Source: Lachnospiraceae oral taxon 107 str. F0167 (GTDB lineage Bacteria > Bacillota > Clostridia > Lachnospirales > Lachnospiraceae). From it: a DNA stretch of 64,000 nucleotides. Numbering within the stretch: position 1 is the stretch's first letter; each line of letters opens with the position of its first letter. Positions 36,566 to 44,331 of this stretch are shown here, piece by piece. The notes under the pieces were generated by a model. The model saw only the letters and a list, made by a program, of their open reading frames with translations. It ran no database searches and was not told where the DNA came from. The stretch is from positions 62,001-126,000 of the forward strand of contig GL890587.1 of the NCBI GenBank assembly GCA_000209465.1, in the 5' to 3' direction. The position numbers and the translations under genes were made by a program.

Positions 36566-37011
36566 AAATTGAAATTTTGGAAAAAGCGGTTTTAATAATA
36601 TTCTTATTGATCTTTACTTATCAGGATATAAGAAAAAAAGAAATATATACATTCGGATTGATACTGTTTTATATAGCTGTTACGGGTATGCAGATATATA
36701 AGCTTTTATCGGGAAGTTATATAGATATTAAGGATATTTTCTTTGGTGTTTTTAGCGGTGCTTTATTATTTGTGCCTTCAAGGCTGAATATTTTAGGAGA
36801 GGGTGATGCTTTTGTCTTTATGGGAACAGGAGCTGTTCTTGGATTTAAAAGGAATTTAATGCTGTTTTTTATATCCGTTTTTATAATATCCATATATGCA
36901 CTTTTTATGAGTATCTATTGTATGGTGAAAAAAAGAAAAATAAAGGGAATGAAAGTGGCAATGCTTCCGTTTATAACTATGGCAAATTGCATTATATGGT
37001 TTTATATATGA
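36562..37011 (+). CDS. Second prepilin peptidase-like A24 protein
   Basis: The 149-residue membrane protein has a first Asp in TYQDIRKKEIYTFGL and the GxGD motif in LGEGDAFVFMGTGAVLG, matching A24 peptidases. The usual IPN after the first Asp is replaced by KEIYTFG, so it may process the TadE-like pseudopilins while the canonical TadV handles the pilin; this division is inference. It starts at TTG 36562, preceded by GGAGGTAGCCA, overlaps the pseudopilin gene by four bases, and overlaps the next ATG by four. Confidence 0.82.
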   Translation: MKIEILEKAVLIIFLLIFTYQDIRKKEIYTFGLILFYIAVTGMQIYKLLSGSYIDIKDIFFGVFSGALLFVPSRLNILGEGDAFVFMGTGAVLGFKRNLMLFFISVFIISIYALFMSIYCMVKKRKIKGMKVAMLPFITMANCIIWFYI

Positions 37012-37397
37012 AGAAAAGACTGAGAGCAAGTTTTACTGTAGAAATAACATATATTATATTTTTTATCTTTCTTGGTATTGCCTTTATAATCGGCTACAGT
37101 ATAGATAAGCATACAGAGGTGGTAAATAATGTAGAGATGCATTTATTACTTGAGAGACTGGCACATGATGAGAAAAATATGGGATATGATAAGGAAAGAT
37201 TAAAGGCTTTGCCTGAGCTAAAGGGCAATGAGTCGGTAAGAATAGAGGAGAAGAGATTTTTAGTTGAGGCAGTGAAGGGTAATCAGAGTATTACAGTGGC
37301 TATATATAATCCGGAGAGTTATATAAGGGCGACTACCGCATTGGAGGGGATATATGAAAGACTTAAAGGTAAGTTATCAGAGGAATCTGAAGAGTAA
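37008..37397 (+). CDS. Small TadE/TadG-like pseudopilin
   Basis: The 129-residue protein starts MKKRLRASFTVEITYIIFF, a basic class III leader followed by a hydrophobic helix with Glu at +5 after a probable cleavage site, as in TadE-type pseudopilins. The remainder is a compact mixed alpha/beta domain of about 95 residues. ATG 37008 overlaps the peptidase stop (ATGA). Its 3' end overlaps the FHA gene by 44 bases, an unusually long overlap. Confidence 0.8.
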   Translation: MKKRLRASFTVEITYIIFFIFLGIAFIIGYSIDKHTEVVNNVEMHLLLERLAHDEKNMGYDKERLKALPELKGNESVRIEEKRFLVEAVKGNQSITVAIYNPESYIRATTALEGIYERLKGKLSEESEE

Positions 37398-38490
37398 TTG
37401 GCTTATATTTGAGCCCGAAGAAAGCTTTTTGTCCGAGCTTTCAAATAAATATGCCTTTGAAATGGGTATGATAGAGCATAATAATATAAAGGGATTTCTA
37501 AGACCGGATATAAAAAGAGTGAACTCAAAAGTAAATATATGCTATGATATCAGCTCATTACAGCCGCTATCAAGAGTTTTTGAAGTAAGGGCATTAGGCA
37601 TAGAAGAGATAAAGTCATTTATTATAGAGATAATGAGCGCTACAAAAGCATTGGAGGAATTTTTACTCGAAGCCTCATCAATAGTGCTTGATCCCGAATA
37701 TATTTTTTCTGATTTGGATTTTAAAAGATTTTCATTTATATATATCCCAAGAAACGAAGATAATAGGGAAGAAATAAAATCATTATTGGAGAGTATTCTA
37801 AATAACATAAATAAAGAAGATAAAGACTGTCTGATAATGCTTTATGGAATGCTAAAGGAATGTCGGAGAAGGGATTTTACTATAAATGATTTGGAGTATA
37901 TACCTGATTACAGCTTACAAAAAGATATGGTAAACTGCGAGGAGGAGATTATTGAAAGTAATGCAGATGAGAGTGTATTAAATGATAAAAAGAAAAAGCA
38001 ATTTAATATTTTCGGAGGGATTTTTAAAGGGAATAAGCAAAAAGAACAAAATGATGAGGAAGAGTTTTTAGAAAAGGTATTTAAAGGATATGAGCCCGGA
38101 GTGAAATCAGCCTGCTTAAATGAGGAAAGAAGAGTATTTGAAATAAAAGATGAGGAGATTTCCAATACGGTCTTATTGACAGATAAAAGGATAAAAAATT
38201 CAGGCAGAATACTAAGAAGCACCAACGGTATGGAAGATATAGAAATCGGATATCTGCCTTTTATTATAGGTAAGCAGGATAGGATATGTGACTATGTATT
38301 GGATGCAGAGGGAGTAAGCAGGCTACATTTGCAGTTTTTTGAGAAGGAGAATACACTATATGTCAGAGATTTGAATTCAAGAAACGGAACATATATAAAC
38401 GGAAAAAAGCTTGAAAATGAAGAGAATATGGAAATGAATAACGGCGATAATATAAATATCTGCGGCATAAATTATAGATTGGAAATATAA
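37354..38490 (+). CDS. DUF6382/FHA-domain protein of the tad cluster
   Basis: The 378-residue protein starts MKDLKVSYQRNLKSNWLIFE, matching the DUF6382 domain (about 1-185) seen at the end of clostridial tad loci. A charged linker follows, and then a forkhead-associated domain (about 295-378) with the phosphothreonine-binding signatures GVSRLHLQF and LNSRNGTYINGKKL. FHA domains bind phospho-Thr peptides, so a Ser/Thr kinase probably regulates the apparatus; none is encoded in the window. GGAGGGG precedes the ATG. Confidence 0.88.
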   Translation: MKDLKVSYQRNLKSNWLIFEPEESFLSELSNKYAFEMGMIEHNNIKGFLRPDIKRVNSKVNICYDISSLQPLSRVFEVRALGIEEIKSFIIEIMSATKALEEFLLEASSIVLDPEYIFSDLDFKRFSFIYIPRNEDNREEIKSLLESILNNINKEDKDCLIMLYGMLKECRRRDFTINDLEYIPDYSLQKDMVNCEEEIIESNADESVLNDKKKKQFNIFGGIFKGNKQKEQNDEEEFLEKVFKGYEPGVKSACLNEERRVFEIKDEEISNTVLLTDKRIKNSGRILRSTNGMEDIEIGYLPFIIGKQDRICDYVLDAEGVSRLHLQFFEKENTLYVRDLNSRNGTYINGKKLENEENMEMNNGDNINICGINYRLEI

Positions 38491-38600
38491 AGTAGCTTAT
38501 AAAAGTATTTTTTGATAATAGAAGGTATTAAAAAATATTAAAGAAAAGGAAGCCTTATCACTTGATGAATTTGAAAATATAATTAAATAAAAAGAATAAG

Positions 38601-38650
38601 AAACTCACAATCTGTTATACTTACAGCTTAAACGGATTGTGAGTTTTTAT
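38601..38650 (+). terminator. Terminator of the tad cluster
   Basis: AAACTCACAATCTG pairs with CGGATTGTGAGTTT (one G-U or mismatch) and ends in TTAT. In the rest of 38491-38901 I see only a 22-codon open stretch (about 38523-38590, KVLKNIKEKEALSLDEFENI) that could be a gene remnant, and no clear promoter. Confidence 0.75.
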
Positions 38651-38901
38651 ATATAAAATCTTTTGGCATCAAGCTGCACTCACTGTTTTTTTGATGCATA
38701 AATATGTTTTTGAAGGTTTGTAAACAGAGTTTAGAGCTTTTGTATATAAGAATAAAAAGAAGCCGGTGCAGATGGAGGTATTTATAAATATGCTTGATAG
38801 TTTTTGTATCTGTGATATACTTTATAAAAATTTGATATCTGCTTAAGAAGCGGCGGTTTTACTTATGCAAAGTACACAGATATTATATATAGGAGAATGC
38901 A

Positions 38902-39663
38902 GTGAGAGAAAAAATAAGAATAATACTATGCTGTATATTTTTAGCAATAGCAATATATGCGGCTTATAATATAATAAAGATACAAAGCGAATATAAAAAA
39001 AGTGTTGATGCCTATAAAAAATTAGATAATTACACCATAGAGCAGACAACATCCGAAACAAGCGGGGAAAGTGAAGAAGAGCCAGTTAAAGAAAAGCCCT
39101 ATCCGGAAGTGGATTTTGCCGGATTAAAGTCCGTAAACAGTGATGTTATAGGTTGGATATATGTACCGGATACGGAGATAAATTATCCAATAGTTCATAC
39201 CTCAGACAATGATTATTATCTTGATCATCTGGTTGACAGAACACAAAATCCTGCAGGTGCAATATTTTTAGATACAAGAAATCCAAGTGATTTCAGTGAT
39301 TTGCACAGTATAATATACGGACATCATATGAAAAACGGAAGTATGTTCGCAGCACTTAAGGGATATAAAAAGCAGGATTTTTTTGACGGACATAAGACGG
39401 GATATTTAATAACACAGGATGCAGCCTATAGTATTGATTTTTTTGCAGGCCATGTGGCAAATGTGGAGGAAAATGCGTGGCAGCTTGACTTTGATAGTGC
39501 AGAGGATTTTAGTAATTGGATAAAATCTCTGAAGGATATTTCTGCATTCAAATCAGATATAGAGCCGCAGTACGGAGATAGAATATTTACACTTTCCACC
39601 TGTAGTTACGAGTTTGATGATGCGAGATTTGTACTTAGCGGTAAGCTTACAAAGATTGAATAA
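38902..39663 (+). CDS. srtB: Class B sortase
   Basis: The 253-residue transpeptidase has one N-terminal membrane helix (IRIILCCIFLAIAIYAAYNI) and a Thr/Ser/Glu linker. The SrtB catalytic domain contains VIGWIYVPDTEINYPIVHT, the His region SIIYGHHMKNGSMFA, the Cys in FTLSTCSYEFDDARF and the conserved Arg in that last block. It anchors sorting-signal proteins to peptidoglycan or joins pilus units; no substrate with an NPxTx motif is visible nearby. The start is GTG, with AGGAG ahead. Confidence 0.92.
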   Translation: MREKIRIILCCIFLAIAIYAAYNIIKIQSEYKKSVDAYKKLDNYTIEQTTSETSGESEEEPVKEKPYPEVDFAGLKSVNSDVIGWIYVPDTEINYPIVHTSDNDYYLDHLVDRTQNPAGAIFLDTRNPSDFSDLHSIIYGHHMKNGSMFAALKGYKKQDFFDGHKTGYLITQDAAYSIDFFAGHVANVEENAWQLDFDSAEDFSNWIKSLKDISAFKSDIEPQYGDRIFTLSTCSYEFDDARFVLSGKLTKIE

Positions 39664-39710
39664 AGACGGTATATAAAAGCTTTATAAAAATATCAAAAAC
39701 ATTTAAAATA

Positions 39711-39750
39711 AAAATGGTCTTGAACATAACAGTTCTTGACCATTTTTTTT
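39711..39750 (+). terminator. Terminator after the sortase gene
   Basis: A 15-bp stem (AAAATGGTCTTGAAC / GTTCTTGACCATTTT, one mismatch) is followed by TTTT. Confidence 0.9.
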
Positions 39751-39817
39751 AAAAGTGTTACTATAAGTTAATTCATACTAAATAAGTAGGAATAAAGGAA
39801 TAAGAGAAGAGGGATTT

Positions 39818-41071
39818 ATGGATATATTAAACGAAGCAAAAAAGATACATAAAATTTTGGTGGAACTTAGAAGGGATTTTCATTTGCATCCGGAACTTAG
39901 TATGAAAGAGTACCGTACAGCTACAAGAATCGAGGAAGAGCTGGATAAACTTGGTATAGAGCATTACAGAAGTACTGAAACCGGAGTTATAGGTCTTATA
40001 AGAGGAACAGGAGAGTCACAGCCTGCAAAAAAGAGCGGTGTTGATGAAGCTGACAGTAATACAGGGCATCAAAACAGCACCAGAGAAGGTAAAGACAGAG
40101 TGGTGGCGCTTCGAGCAGATATAGATGCACTACCGATACTTGAGAAGGATGACAGGGCTTATTGCTCAAAAACTGAAGGAATAATGCATGCCTGCGGTCA
40201 TGATGTACATAATGCATCACTTCTTGGAGCGGCTATAATACTTGCAAATAACAGTGATAAATTTGCAGGATGTGTAAAACTTATTTTTCAGCCGGGAGAA
40301 GAGATAGGAGCAGGTGCCCAGACAATGATAAAAAACGGTGAAGTAAAGGGTGTGGAAAGAATCTTCGGTCTGCATGTGGCACCGGATTTAAGATGTGGTG
40401 AGGTAGGAATTACAACAGGTATAAACAATGCCTCTGTAGATCATTTCAGAATAGAAATAGAGGGCAAGGCTACACATGTATCCACACCTCATCTTGGCAT
40501 TGATGCTTTATATATAGCTGCTCAAATTGTAGTGGCATTGCAGGGTATTGTTACAAGAACCACATCGCCCATAGATCCTGTAGTTATAGGAGTGGGTATA
40601 TTACATGCCGGAACATCTTATAATATTGTTTCGGGAAGCGGTATTATAGAGGGAACCACAAGAACCACCTCAACAAAAACCAGACAGGAAGTAAAGGAGA
40701 AGGTGGAAAGAACCGCAAAAAACATTGCGGAAATTTATGGAGGAAATGCCGAAGTTATTTGGACAGATTATACATCACCTCTAATAAATGATGAGAAAGT
40801 ATCAAGTGAAGTTAGAGAGATTATCGGAGATATTTTGGGAGAAAATGCCGCAAAAACAAGACCTATATCACTTGGAGGAGATAATTTTGCAGAATTTATC
40901 TTGGAAATTCCGGGTGCTTATGCATATCTTGGAACTTCAAATGAAGCTATACCAAATAGCCTAAGACAGATACATAATGAGGGCTTTGATATAGATGAAA
41001 ATGCCTTGGATATAGGTGCGGCTCTATATGCCGAATATGCATTGAGATGGTTAAATGCAAGTTTTAAATAA
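39818..41071 (+). CDS. M20-family amidohydrolase (hippurate hydrolase / N-acyl-amino-acid deacylase type)
   Basis: The 417-residue protein has the metal and catalytic blocks of the M20D family: LRRDFHLHPELSMKEYRT, ALRADIDALPI, HACGHDVHNASLLGA, FQPGEEIGAGAQTMI and a C-terminal His in PNSLRQIHNEGFDI. A hydrophilic insert of about 28 residues (GTGESQPAKKSGVDEADS and following) interrupts the first lobe where homologues have a short turn. Substrates are likely N-acyl or peptide amides; the exact one is unknown. It is a single gene with AAGAGAAGAGGG before the ATG. Confidence 0.9.
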   Translation: MDILNEAKKIHKILVELRRDFHLHPELSMKEYRTATRIEEELDKLGIEHYRSTETGVIGLIRGTGESQPAKKSGVDEADSNTGHQNSTREGKDRVVALRADIDALPILEKDDRAYCSKTEGIMHACGHDVHNASLLGAAIILANNSDKFAGCVKLIFQPGEEIGAGAQTMIKNGEVKGVERIFGLHVAPDLRCGEVGITTGINNASVDHFRIEIEGKATHVSTPHLGIDALYIAAQIVVALQGIVTRTTSPIDPVVIGVGILHAGTSYNIVSGSGIIEGTTRTTSTKTRQEVKEKVERTAKNIAEIYGGNAEVIWTDYTSPLINDEKVSSEVREIIGDILGENAAKTRPISLGGDNFAEFILEIPGAYAYLGTSNEAIPNSLRQIHNEGFDIDENALDIGAALYAEYALRWLNASFK

Positions 41072-41167
41072 AAAAATGTGCGATTTTCAAATATAAAGTT
41101 TCTATAATGAGCATATTATCAAATTATTAAAGAAAACTTACAAAAATATGACAAATGAAATATATTA

Positions 41168-41196
41168 TTGACATTTTGTTTTCCAATGAATATAAT
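41168..41196 (+). promoter_or_regulatory. Consensus promoter of the wall hydrolase gene
   Basis: TTGACA (41168-41173) and TATAAT (41191-41196), both perfect, are 17 bases apart and 39 bases before the start codon. Confidence 0.9.
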
Positions 41197-41234
41197 GCAA
41201 AAAATTAACACTTTTGTTAAGAAGGAGAGACTTT

Positions 41235-41990
41235 ATGCCAAGAATAACATCGCTTCTGAAATCCCTTTGTGGTAAGATCATGGCTATACCGATGAGACTT
41301 ACAAAGAAGATGTACAGACAGATGGCATTACTTACAATAGGTGGTGCAGTCATAAGTGTGTTTGCATTTTCAAGTACAGGGTTTGCAGGAAGCGGAAAAA
41401 ATGCTGTCAGTGCTGCGGTCATAAGTTCTTCTGAAGATAATATTTCAGAAGACGAGACGGAGGACGAGACGAGCGATATTTTGGATAATGCCGGATTAAA
41501 TAATTCAACTGTAGAGGAAGAAACTATACATTTGCCCCGAGTGGAGCAAAAGGAGACCGGAAAAGAGAAGATGGAAAGACTTCTTGAAGAAAGAAGGGTT
41601 GCACTTGGTTTACCTTCACTTACAGTAGAGGATTATAATAATCTGCTAAGAATTGTAGAAGCCGAAGTAGGCGATAATGATGTTTATGGTAGAACAATAG
41701 TAGCCAATGTGGTTATAAACAGAGTTCGATCAAGTAAATTTGAAAACACTATAACTGAAGTTATATTCAGTAAAGGTCAGTTTTCGCCTATAAGGGATAA
41801 GAGGTTTTTTAAAGTTAAGGTAAGTGAAGCTACCATCAAAGGGGTGAATAATGCCCTGATGGGAGAAGACTATTCGCATGGTGCCCTATATTTTATGGAT
41901 AGGGCTTATTCGACGAGGCGTGCGGTAGCATGGTTTGATTCATCACTGACATATCTGTTTTCTCATGGTGGTCATGAGTATTTTAAATAA
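41235..41990 (+). CDS. SleB-like cell-wall hydrolase (Hydrolase_2)
   Basis: The 251-residue protein has an N-terminal basic stretch and membrane/signal helix (MALLTIGGAVISVFAFSSTG), an acidic linker and a C-terminal lytic domain from about residue 130. That domain shows LLRIVEAEVGDNDVYGRTIV with the catalytic Glu, then VVINRVRSSKFENTITEVIF and GQFSPI, typical of SleB/CwlJ spore-cortex hydrolases. Related enzymes also act in vegetative cells, and the window gives no other sporulation gene. The ATG at 41235 follows GAAGGAGAG; TTG 41214 lies within the leader. Confidence 0.9.
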   Translation: MPRITSLLKSLCGKIMAIPMRLTKKMYRQMALLTIGGAVISVFAFSSTGFAGSGKNAVSAAVISSSEDNISEDETEDETSDILDNAGLNNSTVEEETIHLPRVEQKETGKEKMERLLEERRVALGLPSLTVEDYNNLLRIVEAEVGDNDVYGRTIVANVVINRVRSSKFENTITEVIFSKGQFSPIRDKRFFKVKVSEATIKGVNNALMGEDYSHGALYFMDRAYSTRRAVAWFDSSLTYLFSHGGHEYFK

Positions 41991-42085
41991 TTGGTCATAA
42001 GTATTTACATAATACATATGATTATTTTGCTAATACAGTTTTACACAATTTATAAAAGTTTGAACGACCTATAGTTTTATATACA

Positions 42086-42118
42086 CTCAAAAAGGCTTTA
42101 AGATAAAGCTTTTTTGAG
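42086..42118 (+). terminator. Terminator-like hairpin after the wall hydrolase gene
   Basis: CTCAAAAAGGCTTTA pairs with TAAAGCTTTTTTGAG (one G-U) around a 3-base loop. The T-run is inside the stem, so efficiency is uncertain. Confidence 0.6.
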
Positions 42119-42176
42119 GCGTGATATAAAGCTTATTTAGGGAGTGAATTTTTTCGGTAAAACCAAAAAAAAGTGC

Positions 42177-42205
42177 TTGACATTATAATCTCACTCATAT
42201 ATAAT
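42177..42205 (+). promoter_or_regulatory. Consensus promoter of the tRNA operon
   Basis: TTGACA (42177-42182) and TATAAT (42200-42205) are both perfect with a 17-base spacer, 43 bases before tRNA-Pro. Confidence 0.92.
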
Positions 42206-42248
42206 GCTGTATGTGTCTGAGAGAGACATAGCAAAAAGAAAAGATTAA

Positions 42249-42323
42249 CGGGGTGTGGCTCAGTTTGGCTAGAGTACCTGGTTTGGGACCAGGGGGTCGC
42301 AGGTTCGAATCCTGTCACCCCGA
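42249..42323 (+). tRNA. tRNA-Pro (TGG)
   Basis: Acceptor CGGGGTG/CACCCCG, anticodon stem CCTGG/CCAGG with loop TTTGGGA (anticodon TGG), T loop TTCGAAT, discriminator A. First gene of a five-tRNA operon. Confidence 0.95.
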
Positions 42324-42349
42324 TTTATCTTCTTAAAAATAAAATATTT

Positions 42350-42423
42350 GAGTCTGTAGCTCAGCTGGATAGAGCATCGGCCTTCTAAGCCGAGGGTCAG
42401 GGGTTCGAATCCCTTCAGGCTCA
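42350..42423 (+). tRNA. tRNA-Arg (TCT)
   Basis: Acceptor GAGTCTG/CAGGCTC (one G-U), anticodon stem TCGGC/GCCGA with loop CTTCTAA (anticodon TCT), T arm GGGG-TTCGAAT-CCCT, discriminator A. Confidence 0.95.
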
Positions 42424-42430
42424 TTGATTT

Positions 42431-42501
42431 GCAGGTGTAGTTCAATGGTAGAACATCAGCCTTCCAAGCTGAATACGTGGGTTCGATTCCCATCACCTGC
42501 T
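42431..42501 (+). tRNA. tRNA-Gly (TCC)
   Basis: Acceptor GCAGGTG/CACCTGC, anticodon stem TCAGC/GCTGA with loop CTTCCAA (anticodon TCC), T loop TTCGATT, discriminator T. Confidence 0.95.
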
Positions 42502-42525
42502 TTTTATCATAATATATATGATATG

Positions 42526-42599
<74 letters not shown>

Positions 42600-42606
42600 C
42601 TTTTAT

Positions 42607-42678
42607 TGGGTCATCGCCAAGCGGTAAGGCACAGGACTTTGACTCCTGCATTCGCTGGTTCAAATCCAGCTGGCCCAG
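42607..42678 (+). tRNA. tRNA-Gln (TTG)
   Basis: Acceptor TGGGTCA/TGGCCCA (one G-U), anticodon stem CAGGA/TCCTG with loop CTTTGAC (anticodon TTG), T arm GCTGG-TTCAAAT-CCAGC, discriminator G. Last gene of the operon. Confidence 0.95.
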
Positions 42679-42695
42679 TTTTGTCGGTTCAAGTG

Positions 42696-42720
42696 ATAAC
42701 ACCTGAGGGGTGTTATTTTT
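42696..42720 (+). terminator. Terminator of the tRNA operon
   Basis: ATAACACC pairs with GGTGTTAT around a 5-base loop, followed by TTTT. Confidence 0.85.
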
Positions 42721-42752
42721 AAAATAAGCATTTATTCTTTAGGAGGTGTGTT

Positions 42753-42881
42753 ATGGACATTATGCCAATTTTTGCCGGTATTGTGGGACTGGTAATAGTA
42801 GTAGCAGTTGCAGTATCTGCCGGTACGATGGGTGCTGTATTCGGTGTTATAGCAGACGATGATGAGGATGATGAGTTCTAA
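42753..42881 (+). CDS. 42-residue membrane peptide with acidic tail
   Basis: A perfect AGGAGGTG lies before the ATG. The peptide starts MDIMPIFAGIVGLVIVVAVA, a single membrane helix, and ends in DDDEDDEF, predicted to lie in the cytoplasm if the N-terminus faces out. It is bounded by its own terminator and by the tRNA operon terminator, so it is expressed alone or by read-through from the tRNA promoter. I do not recognise it. Short size excludes known holins; a regulator of a membrane enzyme or a structural peptide are both open. Confidence 0.72.
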   Translation: MDIMPIFAGIVGLVIVVAVAVSAGTMGAVFGVIADDDEDDEF

Positions 42882-42887
42882 GAGCAA

Positions 42888-42916
42888 AAGCAGGGATAAA
42901 AGCCCTGTTTTTTTTA
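42888..42916 (+). terminator. Terminator after the small membrane peptide gene
   Basis: AGCAGGG and CCCTGTT form a short stem around ATAAAAG, followed by an eight-T run. Bases 42917-43066 hold no recognisable gene; I looked for a T-box or leucine leader before leuB and saw none. Confidence 0.85.
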
Positions 42917-43066
42917 TGCTCTAAACTTATGTATTAAGAAAAATTTAATATAAAAGATATTATAAAGCAGGGAGGAATACCCTAATACCTGATTTACTTA
43001 ACCAAATGTTATAGCAAGTATAGAAAAATTATATATGTATAAATATAAGAATCATTGCCGCTAAAG

Positions 43067-43095
43067 TTGAAAAAAGTTTTATTTTAAAGTATTAT
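43067..43095 (+). promoter_or_regulatory. Probable promoter of leuB-ilvD-ilvB
   Basis: TTGAAA (43067-43072), a 17-base spacer and TATTAT (43090-43095), 116 bases before the leuB start. The long leader may carry regulation, but no T-box core (GGTGGNACC) is visible. Confidence 0.65.
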
Positions 43096-43211
43096 GATAA
43101 GAAAATCTTTTAAATAAGAAAATTACTTTCCTTATTAAAGGATTTATAAAAGCCGGTATGAAATAAAGCTCATTACTGTATAGGCAAAAAAGTGCACAAC
43201 GGAGATGGAAT

Positions 43212-44297
43212 ATGAAAGCAAAGATAGCATTGATAAAAGGCGACGGTATCGGACCTGAAATAGTAAAAGAGGCAAAAAAGGTTCTGGAAAAAATTGCAGA
43301 CCTTTACAAACATGAATTTATATTTACAGATATAGATATGGGAGGATGCTCCATTGACAAATACGGAGTTCCGTTGACAGATGAGGCAATAGACATTGCA
43401 AAAAACTCCGATGCTGTACTTTTGGGAGCTGTAGGCGGCAATGTAGGTAATTCAAGATGGTATGATGTAGCACCGAATTTAAGACCTGAGGCGGGGCTTT
43501 TAAAAATAAGAAAAGAACTTGGACTTTTTGCAAATCTCAGACCGGCTGTTTTATATGAAGAATTGTCGGAGGCATGTCCTTTAAAAAATGAAATAAAAAA
43601 AGACGGCTTTGATATGGTAATAGTCAGAGAACTTACAGGAGGACTTTATTTCGGAGACAGATATACAAAGGAAACAGACGGTGTAAGAACAGCCGTGGAT
43701 ACTCTTGTATATAATGAGAATGAAATAAGAAGAGTTGCAAGGGTTGCCTTTGATATTGCATCAAAAAGAAGAAAAAAAGTTATAAGTGTGGATAAGGCAA
43801 ATGTGCTTGACAGCTCCAGACTATGGAGAGATGTGGTGGAAGAGGTTGCAAAGGAATATAAGGATATTGCCATAGAGCATATGCTTGTAGACAATGCGGC
43901 AATGCAGCTTGTGATGAATCCGGGACAGTTTGATGTTGTGCTTACCGAGAATATGTTTGGAGATATATTATCGGATGAGGCAAGTATGATAACAGGTTCT
44001 ATAGGAATGCTGCCAAGTGCCAGCTTAAATGAAAGCAAGCTGGGATTGTATGAGCCAAGCCACGGTTCGGCACCTGATATTGCCGGAAAAAATATCGCAA
44101 ATCCGATAGCAACCATACTTTCAGCTTCAATGCTTTTGAGATATTCCTTGGGGCTTGATAAGGAAGCTGATATTATTGATAAAGCGGTGGAAAAAGTATT
44201 AAAAGACGGTTTTAGAACAGTTGATATTTACACAGAGGGAATGAAAAAACTCAGCACCACACAGATGGGCGATAAGATAGTGGAATATATAAAATAG
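43212..44297 (+). CDS. leuB: 3-isopropylmalate dehydrogenase
   Basis: LeuB oxidises and decarboxylates 3-isopropylmalate in leucine synthesis. The 361-residue protein starts IALIKGDGIGPEIVKEAKKV after a four-residue lead and shows GAVGGNVGNSRW, the substrate arginine region LRPEAGLLKIRKELGLFANL, NENMFGDILSDEASMITGSI and the NAD-site GLYEPSHGSAPDIAGKNIAN. The NAD-specific Asp-type region rather than isocitrate dehydrogenase pattern supports LeuB. leuA and leuCD are not in the window. ilvD follows after 34 bases. Confidence 0.95.
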   Translation: MKAKIALIKGDGIGPEIVKEAKKVLEKIADLYKHEFIFTDIDMGGCSIDKYGVPLTDEAIDIAKNSDAVLLGAVGGNVGNSRWYDVAPNLRPEAGLLKIRKELGLFANLRPAVLYEELSEACPLKNEIKKDGFDMVIVRELTGGLYFGDRYTKETDGVRTAVDTLVYNENEIRRVARVAFDIASKRRKKVISVDKANVLDSSRLWRDVVEEVAKEYKDIAIEHMLVDNAAMQLVMNPGQFDVVLTENMFGDILSDEASMITGSIGMLPSASLNESKLGLYEPSHGSAPDIAGKNIANPIATILSASMLLRYSLGLDKEADIIDKAVEKVLKDGFRTVDIYTEGMKKLSTTQMGDKIVEYIK

Positions 44298-44331
44298 GTG
44301 TACAGTATAAGCTGTAAAGGAAAGAGGAAAT

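Noticed and set aside
42917-43211. T-box or leucine attenuator before leuB
   Set aside because: No GGTGGNACC core, specifier loop or leader peptide with leucine codons could be found.
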